Shown here one piece after another: positions 1-6,032 of a stretch of DNA of 20,018 nucleotides. The position numbers were made by a program, and so were the translations under genes. The first letter of the stretch is position 1. Each line of letters starts with the position of its first letter. Under the pieces are notes generated by a model that was given only the letters and a program-made list of their open reading frames with translations, ran no database searches and was not told where the DNA came from. This stretch comes from a virus: the IMG/VR virus record IMGVR_UViG_3300017987_000443, positions 1-20,018 of that record, one strand, 5' to 3'.

Positions 1-134
1 ACGACTTACGGGGCAACCGCCACGCCTGGCGAAAATCCAATAACACCCTCTTTACACCCGGAGACTTCCTAGTTATGCTAAATTAGTGTGAATTGGTTCG
101 GAAATGTAGTATACTTCCCTGGAGGGCGGTTGAC
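1..134. other. Left-edge non-coding stretch upstream of the integrase
   Basis: I see no open reading frame of useful length, tRNA or clear repeat here. A TATACT hexamer at 110-115 could be a -10 box for the integrase, but the hexamer 17 bases upstream (87-92, TGTGAA) is a poor -35, so I do not call a promoter. Because an integrase follows at once, an attachment site could lie here or just outside the window. No second copy is visible within the window to define a core, so this remains inference. Confidence 0.35.
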
Positions 135-1292
135 ATGGTGCGCCCCGAAGTCGCTGAGTACCAAGAGTGGAAGCTAGCCCACCCCGACTGGCCCCTGACG
201 GTCCATCCGAGCGGCCAGTGGAGTAAAAAGGTCAGGGGGCGTGTTCACTACTTCGGCCCGCTGACCGATCCCGACCGGGCGCTGCGACTCTGGCTCCAGG
301 AGCGCGACCACCTTCTGGCCGGACTGATCCCGCCGACACAAGACGGCAGCCTGACGGTCAGGGAACTGCTCGCCAAGCATCTCGCGGACGTGGACGACCG
401 GATCGTCACTGGCCAGCTTTCACCAAGGACTCGCCACGACTATCAGGCCGCCAGTCAACTCCTGGAGGATACCCGGCTCGCCGGGGTGCCGATCGCGTCT
501 CTCGGGCCAGAGCACTTCACAGCAGTCCAGAGCGCCATGGAACGCCGGGGCTGGGGCCCATCGACGATGCGAAATCGCATCACGGCCGTCCGGACTGTCT
601 TCCGCTGGGGTCGTGAGATGGGGCTGTACGACCGAGAGGTTCGCTATGGCCCGAGATTCAAGGCACCTGGAATCCACGCAATCGAGTACGAGCGAGAGGA
701 GCGCGGTGTATCTCGCTTTCTGGACCGGGAGGTAATTCTGGCGGCACTTCGGGTCGCAGAGCCCAGTATGCGGGTTGCGATCCTGCTAGGGATCAACTGC
801 GGCTTCTATCAGAGTGATACGGTCGCCGTGACGCTCGACCGGCTCCACCTGGACGGCGAGATTCCCTACCATGATTTCCGGCGAGTCAAGACGAAGCGCC
901 GTCGCATGGCGGCCCTTTGGCCCGAGACTGTTACGGCGATCCTGGATTACCGAGACAACCATCGTAAGCCGGTCGACCAGACGGAGCGGCGACTACTGCT
1001 GACCAGGCGGCGACGCGCACACAGCGGGCGGGAAGCCCTAGAGCGGGCGTGGCGCAAGCTGCTGGCAGACAAGCATCTCCCCGGGGCCGGAATCGGCTCC
1101 CTCCGCCACACCTACGCCACTGTCGTGGACCTCGTGCCCGATCAGGCCATGATCGACCTTACGATGGGACACGCCCCGAGATCGCTTCAGAAGCGGGTCT
1201 ACTCACAACTCAATCTCAATGAACTAGGGAGACTACAGAAAATAGCGAATACTGTACGCGAATGGTTATTTGATGGATCGGTGCGGGATTAG
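135..1292 (+). CDS. int: Tyrosine recombinase/phage-type integrase with variant active site
   Basis: Likely site-specific recombinase that integrates and excises this element. The 385-residue protein has an N-terminal SAM-like/core-binding region (about residues 75-165) and a C-terminal catalytic domain (about 195-375). In the catalytic domain I see a beta-hairpin lysine in VKTKRRR (about 250-257), Arg324 in SLRHTYAT, His346 in MGHAP and the presumed nucleophile Tyr356 in RVYSQ. Two usual residues are replaced: the first catalytic Arg region reads GINCGF (219-224), and the His of the HxxR box is Gly (GSLR). I recall this variant as common in planctomycete integrases, but cannot verify it here. 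The ATG at 135 is chosen because GGAGG lies at 121-125; a TTG at 93 in the same frame has no such site. The gene faces the same way as the replication operon. Confidence 0.88.
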   Translation: MVRPEVAEYQEWKLAHPDWPLTVHPSGQWSKKVRGRVHYFGPLTDPDRALRLWLQERDHLLAGLIPPTQDGSLTVRELLAKHLADVDDRIVTGQLSPRTRHDYQAASQLLEDTRLAGVPIASLGPEHFTAVQSAMERRGWGPSTMRNRITAVRTVFRWGREMGLYDREVRYGPRFKAPGIHAIEYEREERGVSRFLDREVILAALRVAEPSMRVAILLGINCGFYQSDTVAVTLDRLHLDGEIPYHDFRRVKTKRRRMAALWPETVTAILDYRDNHRKPVDQTERRLLLTRRRRAHSGREALERAWRKLLADKHLPGAGIGSLRHTYATVVDLVPDQAMIDLTMGHAPRSLQKRVYSQLNLNELGRLQKIANTVREWLFDGSVRD

Positions 1293-1294
1293 CC

Positions 1295-1323
1295 TTGACA
1301 GGATGTTTCACCCGGATTAGACT
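1295..1323 (+). promoter_or_regulatory. Sigma-70-type promoter for the XRE regulator gene
   Basis: A perfect -35 hexamer TTGACA (1295-1300) is followed by a 17-base spacer and a -10 hexamer TAGACT (1318-1323, 4 of 6 consensus positions). It begins 3 bases after the integrase stop and lies 26 bases before the XRE start codon, which has a strong AGGAGG ribosome site (1336-1341). Spacing and position fit an autonomous promoter for the regulator. Whether the planctomycete housekeeping sigma factor uses it is not shown by sequence. Confidence 0.65.
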
Positions 1324-1348
1324 ACATTGAGATACAGGAGGGCACGGA

Positions 1349-1603
1349 ATGGTGATTACGGCAGGAATCAAAATGCCTATCGACCCGAAACTAAAACGAC
1401 AGATGCGGCGGGCCCTCTTTGAGGCCAATATCTCTCAGCGCGAACTGGCAGAACGCACCGGCCTGGCCGGCAGCACTATCTCTCTCGTGCTCGGCAATAA
1501 GCCGTGCGACGTGAAGCTCTCCACGCTCGAATCTATTGCTCGCGCTCTCGACTGCGAGCTTCATATTCACTTCCGTGAGTTGCGCGAAGAGCCGCGCGAC
1601 TAG
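1349..1603 (+). CDS. XRE/Cro-CI family helix-turn-helix regulator
   Basis: An 84-residue DNA-binding protein of the lambda-repressor-like (HTH_3) fold. The HTH spans about residues 29-50, with ISQRELAERTGLAGSTIS followed by VLGNK, and the helical bundle continues through LSTLESIARALDCEL (58-72), a typical XRE tail. There is no peptidase or oligomerisation domain, so it resembles a Cro-like or small antitoxin-like regulator more than a full CI repressor. The ATG at 1349 has AGGAGG at 1336-1341 and its own promoter immediately upstream. It lies between the integrase and a winged-helix gene on the same strand, so a lysogeny or early-operon switch role is likely. An orphan HigA-type antitoxin is an alternative, but no toxin partner is visible beside it. 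Confidence 0.8.
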   Translation: MVITAGIKMPIDPKLKRQMRRALFEANISQRELAERTGLAGSTISLVLGNKPCDVKLSTLESIARALDCELHIHFRELREEPRD

Positions 1604-1653
1604 CACGACCTCTTTACGTTCTGTCTCGCTTTCCCAGTTTCGTTTTCTGCGAT

Positions 1654-1672
1654 AGCGGTGCGCGCCACTGCT
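1654..1672 (+). promoter_or_regulatory. Possible leader stem-loop in front of the winged-helix gene
   Basis: AGCGGTG (1654-1660) can pair with CACTGCT (1666-1672) as a 7-bp RNA stem including one G-U pair, around a 5-base CGCGC loop. It ends 4 bases before the ATG at 1677, where no Shine-Dalgarno sequence is visible. It could limit or time ribosome access. No U-run follows, so it is not a standard terminator. Chance pairing of this size is quite possible. Confidence 0.25.
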
Positions 1673-1676
1673 CCTT

Positions 1677-2075
1677 ATGCAATTTCTGCTTTCTGATACT
1701 GAAGCCGTCGATCTTATGCGGACGGCGATACGGCGCACAGACGGAATGCTTCTGATCGACATCCCGGATACCCGACTGGCTAGCGTGCGGATCAACAGGC
1801 CGCATCTGCGATTCGACCCTAAGACACGCACGGTTCAGTACGGGCAGCAGAGTCTCCGGTTGCCGGTGGCTGAGTTCAAGCTATTCCGACATCTTCGCGA
1901 GCACGAGCGCGCGACATTCGAGGAAGCGCAGGACGTTGCGTGGGGCAAGCCAATTAGCGATAACGCGATTCGCAAAGCCTGTTCTCGTCTCTCTGAGCGA
2001 CTTCTTGATGCTGGCATTCCACTCGCGATTCTCACGCGACACGGCAGTATTCTCTTAGAAGAAGTCTCTGTCTGA
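1677..2075 (+). CDS. Stand-alone winged-helix (OmpR/Trans_reg_C-like) DNA-binding protein
   Basis: A 132-residue protein whose C-terminal 85 residues fit the winged-helix domain of OmpR-type regulators: a strand pair with FDPKTRTVQYGQQSLRL (46-62), the helix AEFKLFRHLREH (65-76), then VAWGKP, a recognition helix DNAIRKACSRLSERL (95-109) and a wing RHGSILLEE (121-129). There is no phosphoreceiver domain; the first 45 residues hold no Asp pocket I can recognise. The ATG at 1677 is the only usable start before an in-frame stop at 1653, and it lacks a ribosome site. It sits between an XRE gene and the repeat-rich region before the excisionase-like gene, so it may regulate those genes. Function beyond DNA binding is inference. 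Confidence 0.62.
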   Translation: MQFLLSDTEAVDLMRTAIRRTDGMLLIDIPDTRLASVRINRPHLRFDPKTRTVQYGQQSLRLPVAEFKLFRHLREHERATFEEAQDVAWGKPISDNAIRKACSRLSERLLDAGIPLAILTRHGSILLEEVSV

Positions 2076-2126
2076 TTTGTGACGAAAAGTCGCCATTTGT
2101 GACGAATCTCGTCACAGTTGTGACAA
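2076..2126. repeat. TGTGAC direct-repeat array with an 8-bp dyad (candidate operators)
   Basis: TTTGTGACGA occurs at 2076-2085 and again at 2096-2105, exactly 20 bases apart. A third related copy, TTGTGACAA, is at 2118-2126, so the TGTGAC cores fall at 20- and 21-base steps, about two helical turns each. The second copy is also the left arm of a perfect dyad, TGTGACGA (2098-2105) and TCGTCACA (2109-2116), with a 3-base centre. The array lies directly after the winged-helix stop and about 60 bases before the excisionase-like gene that starts the long operon. This layout suits operator sites for the XRE or winged-helix protein, or binding sites for the excisionase-like protein. No convincing promoter hexamers were found beside it. 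Confidence 0.7.
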
Positions 2127-2186
2127 GCCGGCTGGATAGGATTGAAGTATCAGAATTGAGCTTCAACCCTGTTTGACACGGCAATC

Positions 2187-2420
2187 ATGCGACTTTTGAC
2201 CTTCAAAGAAGCTGCCAGGCAACTCTCTTGCTCTGTTCGCACCGTCAGACGCCTTATTGAGCGGGGCGATTTAGCGTGTGTAAACGTCTCGCCGTCCGGC
2301 ACTCGACGACCGCGACGACGGATCAGGGAAGAAGACCTGGCAGCTTTCTCTTTCGCCCACCGGGAAGAGCCTCGCCAAGAGCGTTTGTTGCGCCGGCGAC
2401 AGCGGAGAGCAATCCCATGA
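2187..2420 (+). CDS. Excisionase-like MerR/HTH_17 family DNA-binding protein
   Basis: A 77-residue basic protein of the excisionase/MerR-type HTH_17 family. The pattern LTFKEAARQLSCSVRTVRRL (residues 4-23) followed by IERGDLACVNVSPSG and RRRIREEDLAAF (about 44-55) is the usual winged HTH with its Arg-rich wing and final helix. Such proteins direct integrase toward excision or bind operators. It lies just after the TGTGAC repeat array and begins the long rightward operon. The next small gene starts inside its stop (ATGA at 2417-2420). No strong ribosome site precedes the ATG at 2187. A purely transcriptional role is an alternative, since HTH_17 proteins do both. Confidence 0.75.
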   Translation: MRLLTFKEAARQLSCSVRTVRRLIERGDLACVNVSPSGTRRPRRRIREEDLAAFSFAHREEPRQERLLRRRQRRAIP

Positions 2421-2542
2421 CGGAGGATGAGATGGTCGACTGGAATCAACGACTGGAGGACGGGTGGCGATTGCTGGCGGACGACTACGGTACTGAAGAC
2501 AGCGACGGGTTGACGATTTGGGAACATAAGGAGCCAGAGTAA
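2417..2542 (+). CDS. Small acidic hypothetical protein
   Basis: A 41-residue acidic protein, rich in Asp, Glu and Trp (MTEDEMVDWNQRLEDGW at its start). I do not recognise a family. Its ATG overlaps the excisionase-like stop as ATGA with GGAG at 2404-2407 as ribosome site, and its TAA overlaps the next start as TAATG, so it is probably translationally coupled on both sides. The gene is short, but this double coupling and clean spacing support it being real. A longer reading from an ATG at 2276 is possible, but overlaps the excisionase-like gene out of frame. Confidence 0.55.
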   Translation: MTEDEMVDWNQRLEDGWRLLADDYGTEDSDGLTIWEHKEPE

Positions 2543-3342
2543 TGGCCTACGATTTGAGTCAAATCACATCCGGGAAATGCATTCGAGCACCGCGCATCAT
2601 TCTGTTGGGCGTGGAGAAGATCGGCAAAAGCACGTTTGCCGCCGAAGCAAACAATCCCGTATTCCTTCCGATCGCAGGCGAGGAAGGGATCGACGACTTG
2701 GACGTGCATAAGGTGCCGGTCTGCCAGTCCGTCGGAGACGTACTTGGCTGGTTGCAATTCCTGTATGAGAGCCAGCACGAATTCCAGACAGTCGCAATCG
2801 ACTCCGTGAGTACGCTTGCACTGATGATGCACGCGGAAATCTGCCAACAGGGTGGTGTTAAATCAATCAACGACGTTGGTGGTGGATTCGGCAAAGGCAC
2901 TGACGAGGCTTTGTCACGATGGCAAGACATTACGGCCTGGCTGGACGCACTTCGGCGCGATCGCAACATGACTTCCATTCTGGTTGGCCACGTCAAGATT
3001 CGGCGCTTCGACGATCCAGGGGGCGACTCATACGATCAGTATCAAATGGACGTGCATGAGAAGGTCTCTAACCTTCTCTTCCGTTGGGCCGACAGCATTC
3101 TCTTCTGCAACAACAAGGTGGCCGTCAAGGAGGAAAAGCTGGGCTTCCACAAAGAGAATGTCAAGAAGCGCGGGATCGAAATCAATCCCGGCTCTCGCTG
3201 GCTCTATACGCAGAAACGACCTGCGCATCCAGGCGGAGGGCGTGGCGTATATGGCGAACTCGAATATGAATTACCGCTATCGTGGGAGGCGTTCACGGGG
3301 GCCGTTGTTTCCGCAATGAGGAGGCGCGGGAATAGTGGTTAA
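2542..3342 (+). CDS. Sak4-like/AAA_24 RecA-fold ATPase (phage single-strand annealing)
   Basis: A 266-residue RecA-fold ATPase. Walker A is GVEKIGKST (residues 23-31) and Walker B ends in TVAIDS (83-88, Asp87). The later block TSILVGHVKIRRFDDP fits the AAA_24 family, which includes Sak4-type phage single-strand annealing ATPases. Known Sak4 proteins promote annealing or strand exchange and are helped by a phage SSB. Here a DUF669/SSB-like gene lies two genes downstream and a PD-(D/E)XK nuclease follows, which supports a recombination role. The length suits a compact Sak4/AAA_24 protein. Start is ATG in the TAATG overlap; the preceding gene supplies AAGGAG at 2528-2533. Its end overlaps the EndoVII-like gene by 8 bases. 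A packaging or partition ATPase is less likely given the context. Confidence 0.78.
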   Translation: MAYDLSQITSGKCIRAPRIILLGVEKIGKSTFAAEANNPVFLPIAGEEGIDDLDVHKVPVCQSVGDVLGWLQFLYESQHEFQTVAIDSVSTLALMMHAEICQQGGVKSINDVGGGFGKGTDEALSRWQDITAWLDALRRDRNMTSILVGHVKIRRFDDPGGDSYDQYQMDVHEKVSNLLFRWADSILFCNNKVAVKEEKLGFHKENVKKRGIEINPGSRWLYTQKRPAHPGGGRGVYGELEYELPLSWEAFTGAVVSAMRRRGNSG

Positions 3343-3850
3343 AGTATGCAGTAAATGCCACAGGGAAAAAGATGAAAAGTGCTTTCCGCTATCGTATCGG
3401 AAAAAGACAGATGGTTCTATGTCTCGCATAAGTATATGCCGAGAGTGCAAGCGAGAGTATGCGGCGGAGTGGCGGTCTATAAATCGCGAACATGTTAATC
3501 TTCGGCAGAGGGAATACAACTCACGAAATCGATTCAGGGTTACGCTAATCGAGTCACGTAAAGTAGCAAAGAAGCGCGGCCATAAATCGTGCTCAGCAAC
3601 AATAGAAGAGTTGGAAGCGTCCTATACTGGTTACTGTCATTCATGCGGCGTCAATGAGGCCAGCCTAAGTACAAACTTGCACATGGACCATAGCCATGAA
3701 ACTGGCAAATTAAGGGGATGGCTGTGTAATGGATGCAATTTAGCCGCTGGATATTTGCAAGATTCGAGCAGAAAAGCGCAACTTCTTGCAGGCTACTTAA
3801 ACGCTATTGAAGAAAAGAAGTCGCCCGAAAATACGCGGCCCGTGCGCTGA
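3335..3850 (+). CDS. Recombination endonuclease VII-type HNH endonuclease
   Basis: A 171-residue protein with two zinc-binding parts. N-terminal cysteines C5/C8 and C35/C38 form a CxxC...CxxC module. The C-terminal core has C101/C104, then HMDHSHETGKLRGWLCNGCN (116-135) with Asp118, His119, His121 and C131/C134. This is the signature of the T4 endonuclease VII beta-beta-alpha-metal family, which cuts Holliday junctions and other branched DNA, though many relatives are homing-like HNH enzymes. GTG at 3335 has GAGGAGG at 3318-3324. The gene is clearly poorer in GC than its neighbours: a hand count over 3361-3600 gives 112 of 240 (about 47%), suggesting recent acquisition. It lies between the Sak4-like and SSB-like genes, so debranching recombination intermediates or selfish insertion are both possible. 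Confidence 0.82.
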   Translation: MVKVCSKCHREKDEKCFPLSYRKKTDGSMSRISICRECKREYAAEWRSINREHVNLRQREYNSRNRFRVTLIESRKVAKKRGHKSCSATIEELEASYTGYCHSCGVNEASLSTNLHMDHSHETGKLRGWLCNGCNLAAGYLQDSSRKAQLLAGYLNAIEEKKSPENTRPVR

Positions 3851-3899
3851 CAACTTCCTTGCGAACCGATAGGTCGGACTACCGGAGCACACGGGCCGC
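3835..3899. repeat. 13-bp near-perfect inverted repeat at the EndoVII gene end
   Basis: GCGGCCCGTGCGC (3835-3847) matches the reverse complement of GCACACGGGCCGC (3887-3899) at 12 of 13 positions. The left arm forms the last codons of the endonuclease gene and the right arm lies just before the next start. The 39-base loop contains a smaller CCGA/TCGG hairpin (3866-3877). No T-run follows, so it is not a classic terminator. It may be an mRNA structure separating the two genes, or a trace of the insertion that brought in the AT-richer endonuclease gene. Confidence 0.6.
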
Positions 3900-3910
3900 C
3901 CGGAAACAGC

Positions 3911-4342
3911 ATGAAGTTCAAGACTTGTAGTCGCTGTGGAAAACGAAAGCCAGTAAGTGAGTTCTACCTTCGCCACGAACGAACGCCTGATGCAGATGGT
4001 GAACCGAAACGACGCAACCCGTGTAAGGCGTGCCGGAACGAGAAAGCCAAACGGCGGTATGCAATCCAAACAAGTTGGGACATTGCTGAGTATAAACGCT
4101 GTCCATATTGTGGCGGTGAAGTACGGCCGATCTACCTGTCGGAGTACCTGATTGTGCCGTGTTACGTATGTTACCTGAACGGTCTTGTTGAACCCCTGGA
4201 GAATCCAAATGCAACCACCCCCGTCCATGCCAGTCCCGCCGTCGATGCCGGCCCCAGCGCCAATGGCGATGGAGCAATACGGAAACCTGACGGCAATCTT
4301 CGGCCAGCCGATCGACCCGAATACGATCGCGCCGCAGGATGA
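3911..4342 (+). CDS. Protein with two CxxC zinc motifs, related at its N terminus to EndoVII-type proteins
   Basis: A 143-residue protein with CxxC pairs at C6/C9, C38/C41, C64/C67 and C84/C87, forming two likely zinc sites. The first, TCSRCGKRKPVSEFYLR followed by CKAC, closely resembles the N-terminal module of the neighbouring endonuclease. No HNH catalytic residues (no DHxH) are present, so nuclease activity is not supported. After about residue 97 the frame overlaps the SSB-like gene for 134 bases (4209-4342), and the tail is rich in Pro, Ala and Asp, as expected for an out-of-frame read of that gene. The true functional part is probably residues 1-97. Nucleic-acid binding or a truncated EndoVII relative are the best guesses. 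Confidence 0.6.
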   Translation: MKFKTCSRCGKRKPVSEFYLRHERTPDADGEPKRRNPCKACRNEKAKRRYAIQTSWDIAEYKRCPYCGGEVRPIYLSEYLIVPCYVCYLNGLVEPLENPNATTPVHASPAVDAGPSANGDGAIRKPDGNLRPADRPEYDRAAG

Positions 4343-4886
4343 TTTCTCGCCAGTTCCGCCCGGCACGTATCCCATGCTGATTGAGTCTGCCGAAATCAAG
4401 CAGACCAAGAAAGGCGACGGCCACTACATTAATCTCGCCATGACCGTACTGGACGGCCAGCAGAAGGGACGGAAACTCTTCGATCGCATTATGATTCAGC
4501 ACCCGAACGCCGAGTGCTTGGCGATCGGAATGAAAGCGTTCGGGGCGATCGGCCGTGCGATCGGGGCCGCTGAACTCACGGACACGTCTCAGCTATTGAA
4601 TCAAGTCGTGGCTATCCGGGTGCGTGTCACGACAGACGAGAAATATGGCGCGCAGAATGAAGTTCAGAAATACCTGCCCCCCAGTGAGGCACAGCCGCAG
4701 ACTGGTGATGCTGGCCTGCCGCAACCGACCTACGCACCGCCTCCAGGACCGCCCGCACAGCCCGTCGCTGTCGTGCCGCAAGCCGTCGGCCCCGCTCCTG
4801 CCCCGGCAGGGCCGGCGGCCCCTGTGGCGGCTCCAGCGCAGCAACAGGCCCCGCAACAGGCCCCGTGGATGAGAAAGGCCGCTTGA
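4209..4886 (+). CDS. DUF669/SSB-like single-strand DNA-binding protein
   Basis: A 225-residue protein whose core (about 48-158) fits the DUF669 phage family thought to act as an ssDNA-binding protein. Core features are PPGTYPMLIESAEIKQTKKG (50-69), then YINLAMTVLDG and KGRKLFDRI, typical of an OB-like barrel. It has a short Pro/Met-rich N terminus and a long Pro/Ala/Gln-rich disordered tail (about 163-220) ending in APWMRKAA, unlike the acidic tip of bacterial SSB. ATG at 4209 is chosen because GGAGA lies at 4198-4202; an earlier TTG at 4185 has no such site. Pairing with the Sak4-like ATPase follows a known phage arrangement, in which the SSB stimulates the annealase. Confidence 0.72.
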   Translation: MQPPPSMPVPPSMPAPAPMAMEQYGNLTAIFGQPIDPNTIAPQDDFSPVPPGTYPMLIESAEIKQTKKGDGHYINLAMTVLDGQQKGRKLFDRIMIQHPNAECLAIGMKAFGAIGRAIGAAELTDTSQLLNQVVAIRVRVTTDEKYGAQNEVQKYLPPSEAQPQTGDAGLPQPTYAPPPGPPAQPVAVVPQAVGPAPAPAGPAAPVAAPAQQQAPQQAPWMRKAA

Positions 4887-4948
4887 GATAGGTGTTGGTC
4901 AGGTGGCCACGGAGGGCCACCCTTCTGCTTCCTTACGAAAGAGGACTA

Positions 4949-5161
4949 ATGCCATTCGGCTGGCTCGGAAACGCCCTGATTATCGCCGGCCACTGGAGGC
5001 TCGGTGCGCGGTCCCGGGTAGGGTTTTTACTCGGGATCGCCGGGGGCTGCTGCTGGATCGTTGAGGGCGTTCGGATTGTGAAACCTGACCTGATCTTTAT
5101 CGAGTGCGTGCTGGCCAGTATCGCACTCCGGAACTTCCTGAAATGGGGACAACATGACTGA
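4949..5161 (+). CDS. Small PnuC/YgjV-like membrane protein
   Basis: A 70-residue hydrophobic protein with about two to three membrane segments: around residues 4-16 (GWLGNALIIAGHW), 24-40 (VGFLLGIAGGCCWIVEG) and 47-62 (DLIFIECVLASIALRN). The pattern of an N-terminal WLG segment, a CWI/VEG segment and a final RNFLKW resembles small YgjV- or PnuC-fragment phage membrane proteins; transport is not shown. ATG at 4949 with GAGG at 4941-4944 is preferred over a TTG at 4892. The stop overlaps the next start by 8 bases. Confidence 0.6.
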   Translation: MPFGWLGNALIIAGHWRLGARSRVGFLLGIAGGCCWIVEGVRIVKPDLIFIECVLASIALRNFLKWGQHD

Positions 5162-5576
5162 CGAACAAGAGCAAGTCAAGACCATAAGAACGCTGGCAGG
5201 GAAACTGCGGGACGCGAAGGACGCGGAAGCCCTTGCACGCGAGGTTCGGATCGGAATCGAGACGCAGATTGCCGAGTTGGTCCCGACCGACGAAGAAGGT
5301 CAGAAGACGATCCCGGTTGGCGATGGTGTGAAGTTGACCGTGAAGCGCAGCCTGGCCTATAGGGCGGACATGGAGGAAATCGCCCGCACGCTCAATCGAC
5401 TCGGGCTCCGGGACGGCAACAAGTATCACCCGCCCATCAAAACCACCACACGGCAAGAGTTAGACGTTGCCGGCTATAAATGGTATCGCAAAGAATCGCC
5501 GGAGGTTTGGAAGGCGATCGCCGAACACGTCGTAGTCACCCCCAGAAAAGTCGCCGTGACCCTGAAAGAGAAGTAA
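5154..5576 (+). CDS. Phage hypothetical protein, DUF7173-like
   Basis: A 140-residue soluble protein with an N-terminal charged helix (about 1-42, likely coiled coil: LAGKLRDAKDAEALAREVRIGIETQIAELV in outline), then a beta-rich part beginning IPVGDGVKLTVKRSL (52-66) and a helix-rich end. The architecture resembles phage proteins I recall under DUF7173, often found near SSB and nuclease genes. The recollection was not checked. It sits between the SSB-like gene and the Fe-S nuclease, overlapping the membrane protein stop (8 bases) and the following small gene (TAATG). No catalytic residues are visible; an accessory role in the recombination module is inference. Confidence 0.55.
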   Translation: MTDEQEQVKTIRTLAGKLRDAKDAEALAREVRIGIETQIAELVPTDEEGQKTIPVGDGVKLTVKRSLAYRADMEEIARTLNRLGLRDGNKYHPPIKTTTRQELDVAGYKWYRKESPEVWKAIAEHVVVTPRKVAVTLKEK

Positions 5577-5755
5577 TGAACCTGAAACGATTACCGACCA
5601 AGGCGGAGCGTATGCGTGCCTACGCAGAGAGACATAAACGCAAAGGGCGGCCTGGACTCGACGTGAAGCGCGGGCCCTCTGCCTCGCGACTTCCAACCTG
5701 TGTGGGACTACAAGCCCTGGCTGATGTGTGGGGCGCAACCGCGAGGAGCAAATGA
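5576..5755 (+). CDS. Small basic hypothetical protein
   Basis: A 59-residue basic protein, rich in Lys and Arg in its first 40 residues (MNLKRLPTKAERMRAYAERH at the start). No family recognised. The ATG overlaps the upstream stop as TAATG and the stop overlaps the next start, so it is probably coupled. The upstream coding end AAAGAGAAG offers a weak ribosome site. Its charge suggests nucleic-acid contact, but this is inference only. Confidence 0.45.
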   Translation: MNLKRLPTKAERMRAYAERHKRKGRPGLDVKRGPSASRLPTCVGLQALADVWGATARSK

Positions 5756-5931
5756 TGAAAGTGTGGCTGTCTAACGTCTGGCTGAAAGATGCCGAGAAAA
5801 TCCTCCGTGCCTTTCCAGGCACGTCTGTGAAAGTTCCGCGGGGACCGAAGAGTCTCTGTCGGGTCGGAATCGCAAGCATCTGGGCCCCGAAAGAACTGGC
5901 AGAGAAGATCAGAAAGGAACCCGTATCGTGA
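5755..5931 (+). CDS. Small hypothetical protein
   Basis: A 58-residue protein (MKVWLSNVWLKDAEKILRAF at its start) with one or two amphipathic helices and a basic middle, and no recognised family. GAGGAG at 5743-5748 is 6 bases before this ATG; an adjacent ATG at 5752 would leave only 3 bases, so 5755 is preferred. Its stop is entered by the next gene through GTGA (5928-5931). Confidence 0.5.
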   Translation: MKVWLSNVWLKDAEKILRAFPGTSVKVPRGPKSLCRVGIASIWAPKELAEKIRKEPVS

Positions 5932-6032
5932 CCGTTGACGACCTTCTCACAACCATGGTTGCGTTTGCTGTTGTCGAGTTCGCGCTTGGCTTCGTCTGTG
6001 GCGCTTGCTATAGGAGCCTGTTCAAGCCATGA
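5928..6032 (+). CDS. Very small single-span membrane protein
   Basis: A 34-residue protein: a short acidic N terminus (MTVDDLLTTM), one hydrophobic helix (about residues 10-27, VAFAVVEFALGFVCGACY) and a basic end (RSLFKP). Charge placement suggests C-terminus inside. It starts at GTG within GTGA overlapping the previous stop, with AAGGA at 5914-5918, and ends in ATGA shared with another tiny membrane gene. The double coupling supports its being translated. Holin-like, signal-anchor or regulatory roles cannot be distinguished. Confidence 0.5.
   Translation: MTVDDLLTTMVAFAVVEFALGFVCGACYRSLFKP

Noticed and set aside
1-134. tRNA or att core at the left edge
   Set aside because: I could not fold a cloverleaf or find a repeated core elsewhere in the window.
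1349-1603. Toxin-antitoxin pair with the XRE protein as antitoxin
   Set aside because: No HigB-, HipA- or RelE-like partner is adjacent on either side.
1391-1831. Reverse-strand 146-codon open frame across the XRE and winged-helix genes
   Set aside because: It overlaps two recognisable DNA-binding proteins on the other strand, has no domain and is Arg/Ser-rich as expected of an antisense read.
3835-3899. Rho-independent terminator after the EndoVII gene
   Set aside because: The stem is GC-rich but the loop is 39 bases and there is no following T-run.
3797-4502. Reverse-strand open frames of 203 and 194 codons over the zinc and SSB-like genes
   Set aside because: They are antisense to two genes with clear cysteine motifs and a DUF669 core, and lack ribosome sites and domains.
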